DNA of 64,000 nt from NCBI GenBank assembly GCA_034670405.1, contig JAXDDX010000224.1:62001-126000 (forward strand), read 5' to 3'. This stretch comes from Hoplostethus atlanticus (lineage: Eukaryota; Chordata; Actinopteri; Trachichthyiformes; Trachichthyidae). Below, piece by piece: positions 44,553 to 55,253 of the stretch (within the stretch, counting starts at the first letter, position 1; each line of letters begins with the position of its first letter). The notes under the pieces were generated by a model. It made no database searches. It saw only the letters and a list, made by a program, of their open reading frames with translations, and was not told the origin of the DNA. A program made the translations under genes and the position numbers.

Positions 44553-45932
44553 TACAGTTTTTTACGATCGCTAACAAGTGTTTACCTATACTTAAGATAC
44601 TTTTTCTAAACTCTTAACACAGCAATACACCTACATCACACAATTAGCCAAATAGTTAATTTTCTGCTCAAAACCACATTTTGTTAATTAAACACCAACT
44701 CTACATTTCAAAATGCAAAAAAACTTTCTCTACATACACTAACTCTATCAAAACACGGCAAACCCGACTGAATATCAAATCATTCTTTCAAAACAGTAGC
44801 ACATGTTTTCTATCCAAGAGGAACATATAGTCAATCATAGCACAACAACTTTCAAAATACTAACAGTTGATGGCATTACAAAAACTGCATTACTTTTCAT
44901 GTTTCAGTTCTACCTGCATACAATAGACAATATGAAATCCATTGTTTTTTATAATTCAGTTTCCTTTTACTGTAAACCACTGTTTTGGTTGAGTGTTGAA
45001 TGTGTGCATTTTTGGCAACATACTATCTAAAAGTGAATGAGCCATCTTTACTTTATAGAATGTACAGTAGAAAAAAAAATAGTAAGTGACAGAATTGCTG
45101 CAGTAAAAGCTTTATTAGCAACATGCTGCCAGTAATCAACAAAAAAACAACAACATACATGGTTTGGCATACGTTTGGAACCAAATGTGTAAAAATAAAA
45201 TACACAAATACAGTAAAAAAGGCACAGAAGGGAAAAAACACAAAAATGCAGTCCTGTTCTATAGTTTTTTACAGTCTCTAACATCCTTTTGTCCAATCTG
45301 TAGTCACATTTTCAAAACTCTAAACACAATTAGCACGACATCCGTCTGTTGTGGACTAAACTGTAATCTATACGATCTTCAGCATTTGGCCACATGTTCT
45401 CGTCGGTCCTTATGTCGTCTCTCGCTATGCACCTTGGCATGCACAATATGTGTAAACACAGTATGTGTAAACACAGTATGTGTAAATACTTTTCAGTATG
45501 TCCTACTGTATGTACTGTAACCCATGTTTACATGTAGAGTAGCATAGTGTAAAATAGAACAAGACATATTGGATAGACACCATACCTGGACGTATTGGTG
45601 CCGGTGCTGGTGACCCGCTCACTGTTCCTTTCAAAAGGAACTGTATATATTTAAGGTTTTGAACATTAGGTTTTCATTTCTGGCATGCTGTGTGCAAGCA
45701 TTTGTAAATAAGACAAGAAAGATCCATCATTTTGGTATTGGGTAAGCTTGTATGTAAAGAAAATCTAAGAATTTTAGAAACGTGTTAATTGACTGCTTAT
45801 TGTGTGAAAAAAACATGAATTGTGTTAATGGTATGGTCCACAACTGACGGATGTTGTGCTAATTGTGTTTAGAGTTTTGAAAATGTGACTACAGATTGGA
45901 CAAACGGATGTTAGCGACTGTAAAAAACTGTA
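44553..45932 (+). mobile_element. TA-flanked composite TIR element, second locus
   Basis: Ends TACAGTTTTTTACGATCGCT and GCGACTGTAAAAAACTGTA, with TA on both sides. The internal third terminus is at 45262. Same internal order and junction as 26271-27799. Confidence 0.8.
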
Positions 45933-48811
45933 ATGGATGCAAAGCCAGCGGCTCAACAGTAGTGGTGAGTATCTCTCACTTATCTAAATAAGTTAATTAC
46001 TTGTGATTGCTTTAGATATGTTAGGACACAGAGGAACAATTGCCTCAGAAATGTACAAATGCAACAATAGCTGTAATTTAGAACTACCAATCAATGTTCA
46101 TTTACACGTATCTCTCTTTCTTTAGGTTATGAATGTGGAGATGCAAACAGTGTGCTGAAGCTATATCTACAAGGTACCAATTACTGAAGCACTATAAGTT
46201 AAAACACGGCCATTTTGGTCAGAGACACTCATTCCCATGCACATATTATGACTGCCCATGTTCATTCAAAACGTGGAATGCTCTTAAAACTCATTTAAGT
46301 AGATGTCATGTTGATGTTTTACACGTAAAGTGCAGAGCTTGTAACATTTACATGCTTTTTGTGTCCAGGAAGTGTCATATCATCTAGTAGAGTACTTTTC
46401 TCATATCAACACCTACTTGAAGCGCTATGAAACTGTCACTTGTATGTTTCAGAATTGTTCTTTTCAAACTAATATATATGCTACTTTCAAATCTCATAAG
46501 AGCAGGAAGCATGGCACTTGCACAGTAAAATACTTTAAAGTTGGAGTAGTGAAAAGTAGTGATATAAATGAGGATCACTCATCTGAAGAACTTTCCACTG
46601 ATCTTGAAGAAATTGGTTCTGGTCTAGATTCTCGCAATTTAATTGAAACAGACAACCTGCAAGACACAATTATTAAAAAATTGGCATCTGTTCTTCTGAA
46701 ATTGGAGATTTACTCACATGTACCATGCTCAGCAATTGATGAGTTCCTAGAAGAATTTAGAAGAACTTTATTTTCACCTCTGCTGTAGTGCCCATATCAA
46801 ACAGTACAGCTGTTGATATTTTCAAAAAGCATGACCTTCATGTTGATCAGTTAATAATTGATGAGCTGAGCATTGCTATTTCTACTCATAATCCTTTGGT
46901 AAAAGCAATAGCTAAGGATGGTCCACTAGCTTCAGCTTTCAAACGTAAACAATACTACAAGGAGCATTTTAAGGTTGTGGAACCTGTTGAATATGTACTT
47001 GATGCAAGATCCAACCAAACCTTTCAATATGTTCCCTTACTCAACTCAATACAACAACTGCTCAGGCGTAATGATGTAGTTGATAAGGTTGTTGATAGTC
47101 ATACAGCCTGTTCTGTAAATCAACAGCAGTATTTGTCTTTTCAGGATGGTGAACACTACAGGAACAATCTGTTTCTTTCAGGTGAAGATTTAAGAATCTC
47201 CCTGTGCTTGTATATAGACGACTCTGAACTGTGTAATCCCTTAGGAACGGAAGAAACACAAACTTTGTGCCGTTTACTGGATTTTAGGTAATTTACATCC
47301 TGGTAGTAGCTCAGCCTTGTCCTCAATTTGCCTAGCATTGTTGTGCAAAAGTGATTATGTCAAAGCATTTGGCTATAAGAAAATATTTGAGCCTCTTTTG
47401 CATGATATGGTGACCTTGGAGCAGAAGCGTTGTTTATTCCACAGCTGGGGTCATTTATAAAGGGCACAGTACAGTGTGTTGTTGCTGATAATCTTGGGGC
47501 TCATGGGCTAGCTGGGTTTGTAGAGAGTTTCTCAGGGAAGTATTTCTGTCGATTTTGTACAGCTCAGCTTAGTGACATTCAGGCGCAAGCAAAGAAGGTC
47601 ATCAGCTTCACGTCACAACAGCTCAGGAAAAAGGGGTAAACTGTTTTGGTGTTAAAAGAGCCTGACTGACAGTCTATCTCACTTTAATGTCATTAGTGCT
47701 TACCCCCCAGACATTGTGCATGATCTTTTCGAGGGCATAGTTCCGGTTGAACTAGCGCGGTGCATTGCTGTGCTTCTGTCTAAGAAGTTATTCACTCTTG
47801 ATCACATCAATAATCTCATTCGTTTGTTTCCATACAAGTGGGGGGATGAGGACAAACCGCCCTCATTTTTTACCGCAAACCTTCCAAAGGAAACAAACAG
47901 GTGGCAACGCCCACGAAAACTGGTGTCTCCTTAGATTACTTCCTTTGATGGTCGAAAAAAACTTGTTCCTAATGATGAACCTACATGGCATGGATATTGT
48001 GGAATTAGTCGTTAGTGCAGAGTCTATCGGATATTTGGAGTGCAAAATCGCAGAGCACCGAAAACGTTATCAGGAAGTCTTTCCTGATCAAAAGTTGTTG
48101 CCAAAACATCATTATCTGGAACATTATCCAGAAATGATTAAATGTTTTGATTCCCTTGTAGCATTATGGACCATGCGATTCGAGGCCAAACACAGCTTTT
48201 TTAAGCAGATTGTTAGGCATACAAAGACCTTCAGAAACATAACTTTGTCATTGGCAAAAAAACATCAGTTGATGGTGGGCTATAATATGTGACCTGCTAT
48301 CACAAAATCAGTCACATTGACCCCAAAACACATTTTGGGGTTTTCATATTACTTCATATTACTCCAGAAATGAGAAAGTTATGTGGCGTTATACAACGAG
48401 AGACACAAAAGTGTGGTTTTGAGAAAAAGGCCTTTAAAAAAACCTTTCCATTATGACTCTGAACATTCCAATTCTGGGGGGCTGCCGCTTTGACATCTCA
48501 CAAACAAATGCTGCTTGAGTGATTATTTTAAATAGCAGATATAACATTTAGGCATCTATGTAATGAGGAGAAATTGCTCTTTAAGGTTATATTACACACA
48601 GTACACTTACACTATTTATCCACTATTAATGAATCTTTCAAAAGCACGTTGAAGACGTTGTGAAAAATCTGTGACTCCCCTCCCCAACCCCTGACAATTA
48701 TGGTTACACAATAAAGACAAACATACTGATATACATTAAAGTGTTTATGTAAACACATTCTTTATATGTAAATATCTGCTTCATGTATACAGTAGCCTAT
48801 ACAGTGTGGAA

Positions 48812-48888
48812 GATTTATACCAATATATAGCAATGTATAGGTCAAAGTGTCCCTTTGACCTATACATTGCTATAGATTGGTATAAATC
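48812..48888. repeat. Hairpin, 36-nt arms
   Basis: 48812-48847 is the reverse complement of 48853-48888 with one mismatch and a 5-nt spacer. Confidence 0.92.
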
Positions 48889-48936
48889 TATAGATTGGTA
48901 TAAATGCCAAGTGCCAAAATATTAAACACATCAGAT

Positions 48937-49280
48937 CTGGATGTCCCACCATAATAAACTTCAGATCCAGACGTTCCACCATAATAAACTTTTATACATT
49001 GTGTATACGCTGCTTGCCCAAACTCTATCAAATCTCAAATCTATTGCACGCCCAACCGTCCTGGTAGGGGGATCCCTCTCTGAGTAGCCCCTCCCAAGGT
49101 TTCTTCCAATTTTCTCTAAAAGGTTTTTTTGGGAGTTTTTCCTTGTCCTCTGTTGAGGGTCTAAGGCTGGGGGATGTTGTGTGCTAACCATTTATTGTTT
49201 CACATGTTGGGCACTGTGAAGCCCTTAGAGACTGTAACGGTGATTAAGGGCTATACAAATAAATGTGATTTGATTTGATT
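48937..49280 (+). repeat. LINE/SINE 3' tail, GCCCTTAGAGACTG type
   Basis: Contains GTAGGGGGATCCCTCTCTGA, GGAGTTTTTCCTTGTCCTCT, TGTGAAGCCCTTAGAGACTG and GGGCTATACAAATAAAT, ending (TTTGA)n. A second copy of the family lies at 62315-62600. Confidence 0.75.
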
Positions 49281-49802
49281 TAAACCCCAAAGTAATATTG
49301 CAAGAAAAGATATAACCATATTACACAAATCACTAATTAAATCCTTAAATGATTCAATAATTCATCTAGACATTCATCATCTCTGCATATGTGATCACCA
49401 TCAATAAAGTAAGAGGTCCTCTGGTGCATCCTTTCTTTTTGCAGCTTCCTTTGGAACAAGCCGTTTCTTTGGATCAGTTCAAAGTGCTGCTGACAGGAAC
49501 ATGTGTTTCTAGGAAACAAAAAAACATCTTAGGCCTACATTCAGTTTGTGACAATTAAAATAAATTAACAGAACTAATTTTGTAATTTCAGTGTGAGACC
49601 ACTCATCTCTAGTTAAATACAACTGCAGGGTCCTGTTGACCAGCTAGCTAGCTAGAACTACTCAAAACATTACCTACAGTGTTCATTATTACTGAGACCA
49701 AGGTTTAAAGAAGATAAGATAAACACACTTGTGTTTACTAATATTGGCTAGCTCTATGGGATAAGTGGAAAAGTGCTTACCAGCAGTCACATCTCATCTC
49801 TC

Positions 49803-50120
49803 TCATTTTTTCGCCATAGAGAAGAGGGTGTAGCAAGGCTTTCCCTGATGACATTTGCAGCCACACTTGAAGCTACGAGCCTTCTCGATATCCCCTCCAG
49901 ATCCGTAGCTCACATATTCATCCCATTCATCTGACTCAAGGACGGCAGATGTTGGGTCTGTTAAAAAAAGTGGCTCCATGTCAACATCTTCATCGTTGTC
50001 GGTGTCTGAAATGGGCCTGTCAGAGTCCGAAGTGTCGCCAGAGGTTTCACTGTTGTTGTCCGTTCCCGTGTCGTCCGAGCCGCTCTCCTCAGCCATCTCT
50101 CGGTCAGATCTCGGTGCCAA
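49803..50120 (-). pseudogene. Acidic/Cys-rich ORF carried by the TIR element
   Basis: 105 codons: an acidic Ser/Asp/Glu-rich N-terminus, then FKCGCKCHQGKPCYTLF, a CxC...PC cluster that may bind metal. A downstream minus-strand segment (49340-49500) reads NTCSCQQHFELIQRNGLF and could be a following exon, but the joined frame meets a stop. I do not recognise the product; its place near one TIR suggests a transposon gene. Confidence 0.45.
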
Positions 50121-51581
50121 AAAGTAGTCGTCAATAAGCTCTCACCACCTATCGCCGGAATCCACAGACAACACTGGATTGCCGAGCGATTTCTTCTTCT
50201 TTCTGAGACGCCATTGAAAGTCTTGATGATTACGATACTAGCTTGCTAACTTGACAACCAACAGGTGCGGATGTAGCTGGCTAGTTATTGCTCAACTTCG
50301 CCAAATATCTTACCATATCTTGCTTTTATGCTTCAAAGTTATATTTCCACTCCAAAATAGGAAGTAATTCATACAGATTATGAAAGCCAAGATTTTGTTT
50401 TATTAAAAATTAGTCAAAATACCAAAATGGTCAAAAATAGACTTTTGACATTAAAAAGCATTTCTACGTGAATTAGCCATTGCGACTTCTGACTGATTCT
50501 GTGAGAGCACGTCACATATGCTCATACCTGACAGTGAAAAATCTTCCTTGGAGGTAGCATAAGTCTCAAAGGTCCCCATTGATGTCCTAAACGAGGATGT
50601 TGTGAATATCCTCACTCAGATAAGTACCCTGAAGTCACTGCTGTAAACCTTGCCTATAGTGTCACCATTAATGGCATTAACTACAAAAAGGGCATGATAG
50701 TTGTGCATGGATCAGGTGGGGGTCTGCCAGAATTCTCAGAAATAATTCAGCTATGTATTTTACAAGATGATTTGAGTCTCATCATCAGAAAATTGTGCTC
50801 ATGGTATAGGGAGCACTACCGAGCCTACAAGTTGCATCCAACAAGAGAGCTGGCGTTGGTTGATTTGAAGGAGCTTGCTGACCAGTACCCTTTGGCTGAC
50901 TACAAAGTTGGATCCATACGAATGGTGACCTTAAAAAGATTTGTACATGTTACAGGTAATCTGTTAATTTTTAACCTAAAAATGTAATTTGTCAATAATT
51001 AATAGTCAGTGTGTAAACAAATCGACTGCAAATGCTGAAATTCTTAATCCGAAACCCAAATAAACCATAACTTGGAATTGAAAGAAATTACTAACAAAAT
51101 AATCACAAATTTGGTTTTAAAGTCCCTGAAAGCTAGGTTTTAAATCAAAAATAATTCTGACGTTACATGTTCATGACTAAATATACAATCAAATGTAAAG
51201 TTTGGGGAAAAACATTCTGTTATTAATTATAAAGAAAGAGTTTTAACACTGAAACTCATCAACCTGCTTCATCAGGAATGTGCTTATGTTGCCTGGTCAC
51301 TGTCAATTAAATCACATCCACAATCAACCCAACAACTGTTAGCAGATGTTAATTCGGATATTGCTAAATCCTAATTGGTGCCCGGAAGTATGTGTCATCG
51401 CATTTTTCCATCTGATTCCTGCCCATTTCAAACCAGAGAGAAGAACACATAAAAACAGCACAGACAGAAATCTGACTTGTGAAATAACCAAAACTGTTCT
51501 AACCTTGGCAGAAAATGTTTATGTAGGGTCACATTACTTGCAGTAAGAAGCGGGTTGAGAAAATAGGTTCTCAGTACCTTT

Positions 51582-51980
51582 TACAGTTTTTTACAATCGC
51601 TAACAAGCGTTTACCTATACTTAAGATACTTTTTCTAAACTCTTAACACAGCAATACACCTACATCACACAATTAGCCAAATAGTTAATTTTCTGCTCAA
51701 AACCACATTTTGTTAATTAAACACCAACTCTACATTTCAAAATGCAAAAAAACCTTCTCTACATACACTAACTCTATCAAAACACAGCAAACCCGACTCA
51801 ATATCAAATCATTCTTTCAAAACACTAGCACGTTCTATCCAAGAGGAACATATAGTCAATCATAGCACAACAACTTTCAAAATACTAACAGTTGATGGCA
51901 TTACAAAAACTGCATTACTTTTCATGTTTCAGTTCTACCTGCATACAATAGACAATATGAAATCCATTGTTTTTTATAAT
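51582..51980 (+). mobile_element. Truncated left part of the TA-flanked composite element
   Basis: Starts TACAGTTTTTTACAATCGCT and follows the first ~400 bp of the elements at 26271 and 44553, stopping in ATTGTTTTTTATAAT. It directly abuts the acceptor of the SAMD3-like exon. Confidence 0.8.
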
Positions 51981-51982
51981 AG

Positions 51983-53138
51983 TGTATCCTTCAAATGCAG
52001 AATTTGATGATGTGGCTCAGGCTCTGACAAAGTATCCTTGTTTAAAGGCGCAAGGATCAGTCTCGGGTTACTACAGTTGGAAAATAAGCTTGAAGTACAA
52101 AATGGCCAACTACCGCACTAGACTGAGGAACATTGGCTGCCCGGAGTTGAGCATAAATGCTATGAAAGAAAAGCGTGGTACCACGAGCCAAGGTGAAGAA
52201 GCCACGGAAAGCCGAAGTCAATTACTGTGCCGATTATCCTGCAGGCGAAACTAAAGAAAGTCTTAAGGAAGAAAGGCAAGCACTTTTATTGGAGGTGAAG
52301 AAGAAGAACCAACAACTGATCAAAACTAAAATGGAAAGAACCTTTGCCTATAGAAGACAGGAAATCATTCAGGACATGCCCTTCATCACTGAGTTCCGAA
52401 CCAGATGGCCAGCTCTGTTTTCTGAGAGCGAGGTAATGTAGTATTGATCCTTTCTGTGTATTTAGATTGTGATAGTTGTACATGTATCAATGAATAACCT
52501 CAGCTGAAAGTTTTGCTTACCCCACTGGATGAAGTCCTGTCCTTGCTGCAGTGATGTAGTAGTAAACTCCAGGGTGTGTCAGTAGACTATGACACCACTG
52601 AGTGGGTATAATTACAGGTGTGTAACACTGCTTTTCAGCTTGTATCACTCTCAGTGTGGTTCAGGTAAATGCAGAATCCACCCGCATCACCACTGTTCCG
52701 CTGCTGTCCACATTCATGTCCCAACTGGATCACTACTTGGACCAGTTAATGAAGGTGTTCAGAAAGAAGGGGGGAACAGCAGGACACAAAATAAGCCTGA
52801 TCATGGCAGCCATGGACAAGGTAGGTAGTTGTATTAAATGTTGTAGTTTGGGCACTTGCCTCTGTGTCACCATCTTTATCACTCTTTTTTATCATATATG
52901 CATATCTCTATACATTTCTGCCCCTGTTTGTCTTTACCTCCCACATCCTGTTTCTTTACCTCACCAAAAACTGTGTATGGGTAATGGGAACATGGCATAT
53001 TTTGTATTGTTGTGTGTAGATTGTGATCATTTGTGTCTCCCACAGAATCCCACTGTTGAAACACGACGAGAATGTGTCCTCAAAGCACTTTGTGTGTACT
53101 TGAATGAAAATCCTGAAAGCTTCATAAAGGAGTACTTG
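51983..53138 (+). pseudogene. SAMD3-like protein, exons, copy 2
   Basis: Exons: 51983-52431 (YPSNAEFDDVAQALTKYPCL, then GYYSWKISLKYKMANYRTRL; after a frameshift near 52172, [18 protein letters not shown] and [20 protein letters not shown]), 52665-52820 (NAESTRITTVPLLSTFMSQL, then KKGGTAGHKISLIM) and 53046-53138 (RRECVLKALCVYLNENPESF). GT/AG introns; the last two exons are 156 and 93 nt as in copy 1. The C-terminal exon seen in copy 1 is missing. Follows the transposase-like gene on the same strand by about 1 kb. Family resemblance is to fish SAMD3-like proteins of unknown role. Confidence 0.7.
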
Positions 53139-53927
53139 GTAAGTTGCAACATACAGTATGAACCATAGCCCAACAAATACTTTTTTAAATCTGGTAATAT
53201 CAGTCAATATTTACATTTTTTTTATTTTATTTTTTTTACATAAATCATAACCAAACCAAACATAAAAAAATGATAAGGGATCTCCCTTATCATTTTTTTA
53301 TTATAATGAATTTTGTGTACCAAGATGTGTACTGAATGGGACATTTGCTATGTAAAAATGAACTTGTCAGTGTTCTCTGGTTGACAATCTATGTAATGGT
53401 GTCTAAATTAGCACAAATATATCTTTGGAATTTCTGTACAGGGACTAGATTGTGATAGTTGTACATGTATCAATGAATACTGGGATTTCTTACTGATATT
53501 TGTGGCCTTGCCACTTTTTTTGGTCAGAGTCTAGTAAGAACTGTTATCACTTAACATCAAGTGTATTTGCATGTTGTGCTGATTTGATTTGGCCAATGAT
53601 GACAATGCAAGTTTAAATCTTCCAGTTTTCTAATTAAGAGCTGAAACAATTACTTCATTCATTGGATTTGTCTTCTCAAATATAAGAATTTGCTACTTTC
53701 TGTTTTAAATCAAAGTAATTGAGCATCTTTGGGTTTTGGGTAGTTGGACCAAACAAAACACCTCAAGACGGCGCTTTGGGAAATTGCTATGGGTATCTTT
53801 TACTATTGTGTGACAATTAATAGACAATCGATTGAGAAAATTAGATGAAGTGAAACTATGGTTAGTCGATAATGAACATGACATGTGGCAGGCCCAGTTC
53901 TCTGAAACAGATTTTCATTAATACTGA
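53139..53927. other. Non-coding interval with hairpin
   Basis: Contains a perfect 19-nt-arm hairpin at 53262-53301 (AATGATAAGGGA, TC spacer, TCCCTTATCATT) and a 34-bp repeat at 53446-53479 of 52463-52496. Otherwise nothing recognised. Confidence 0.5.
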
Positions 53928-55253
53928 CCCACCTCATCAACACGTCTCTGGTGTCTGGATGCTTTCCCTCTGCTTTCAAGACTGCCAGAGTCACCCCCCT
54001 TCTGAAGAAACCAACACTTGACCCCTCTGAGGTCAAGCACTACAGACCGGTTTCCCTTCTACCCTTCCTATCAAAAACTCTTGAACGTGCTGTCTTCAAT
54101 CAACTGTCCTTGTACCTCCAGCAGAACAACCTCTTGGATCCCCACCAGTCTGGGTTCAAAGTGGGTCACTCGACCGAGACTGCCTTCCTGGCAGTGACGG
54201 AGTCGCTCCATGCCGCTAGAGCGAACTCTCTCTCCTCTGTCCTGATACTCCTGGACCTGTCTGCAGCGTTTGACACGGACCAGATCCTCCTCTCCACCCT
54301 TGAGGGGATGGGTGTCTCAGGCTCTGCACTCTCCATGTTTGCATCCTACCTGACGGATCGCTCCTACCAGGTGACGCTGAGAGGGTCTGTGTCAGAACCA
54401 CACAGGCTCACTACTGGGGTTCCGAAAGGCTCGGTTCTGGGTCCTCTTCTTCCCTCTTCCCTCTACACAACATCTCTTGGTTCTGTTATCCACTCCCACG
54501 ACTTTTCCTACCACTGCTATGCAGATGACACCCAGCTGATCCTGTCATTTCCCCCCTCTGACACACAAGTGGAGGCACGCATTGCTGCATGCCTGGCAGA
54601 CATCTCGGAGTGGATGTCGATGCACCACCTGAAGCTCAACCTGGACAAGACTGAGCTGGTGTTCCTCCCGGCGAAGGGCTGTCTGCACCGAGACCTGGCC
54701 ATCACCATTGATAATGCTGTGGTCACGTCAACTCGGACTGCGAGGAATCTGGGTGTGACCCTGGACGACCAACTGTCGTTCTCGGCAAACATTGCATCAG
54801 TGACACGCTCCTGCACATTCCTCCTCTACAACATCAGGAGGATTCGCCCCTTCCTCACTGACAAGGCAGCGCAGGTGCTCATCCAGGCTCTTGTCATCTC
54901 CCGCCTGGACTACTGCAACTCCCTCCTTGCTGGTGCCCCGGCGTCTGCCATCAGACCTCTGGAGCTTGTTCAGAAAGCTGCAGCTCGTCTGGTGTTCAAC
55001 CGCCCCAAGTTCTCCCATACTACTACCCTTCTCCGTTCTCTACACTGGCTCCCTGTAGCAGCTCGCATCCAGTTCAAGACCCTGGTGCTAGCCTATAGGG
55101 CAGTGAAAGGAACAGCTCCTTCTTACCTCCAGGCTATGGTCAAACCTTACACCCAACCACTTCGCTCTGCTGCCTCGAGGCGACTGGTTGCCCCATCGCT
55201 CAGAGGCCCCTGCGGCCGATTTACACGGTCACGGCTTTTCTCTGTTCACAATT
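53928..55253 (+). mobile_element. L2 LINE, truncated second copy
   Basis: Corresponds to about 33255-34584 of the full L2 (reverse transcriptase to C-terminal region) with only a few differences per 100 bases. Motifs: SGFKVGHSTETA, SAAFDTD, YADDTQL, LVQKAAARLVFNRP. Three indels relative to the full copy (-6, +3, -6) all keep frame. 5' truncated, and also cut before WWNELP and the 3' UTR, ending at TTCTCTGTTC where a different transposon gene begins. Confidence 0.9.

Larger units (their letters stand above)
48289..50515. mobile_element. TIR element inserted in the transposase-like gene
   Basis: Ends GTGACCTGCTATCACAAAAT (48289) and, inverted, GTGACGTGCTCTCACAGAAT (ends 50515); the similarity continues with CAGTCA. 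ATAT lies on both sides. Removing it rejoins the host frame ...VGYN(M)|(L)IPDSEKSSLE. It contains a LINE tail, a 36-bp-arm hairpin and a minus-strand ORF. Confidence 0.8.
46133..50957 (+). pseudogene. C2H2-finger transposase-like gene, copy 2
   Basis: The N-terminus has Cys/His fingers (MWRCKQCAEAISTRYQLLKH; CTYYDCPCSFKTWNALKTH; CMFQNCSFQTN). The body contains KRKQYYKEHFKVVEPVEYVL, LCLYIDDSELCNPLGT, CVVADNLGAHGLAGFVESFS, CRFCTAQ, HDLFEGIVPVELARC, GYLECKIAEHRKRYQE, LPKHHYLEHYPEMIKCF and FEAKHSFFKQIVRHTK. The C-terminal part resumes after an insertion at 50521 (PIDVLNEDVVNILTQI, then GGGLPEFSEIIQLCI, DYKVGSIRMVTLKRF). The D-rich core and HDLFEG motif resemble DDE transposases of the CMC/EnSpm type, but this is inference. 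At least five frameshifts or stops (near 46370, 46787, 47290, 47420, 47935) plus a 2.2-kb insertion make it a pseudogene. The acceptor TTTCTTTAG precedes the ATG, as in copy 1. Confidence 0.72.
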
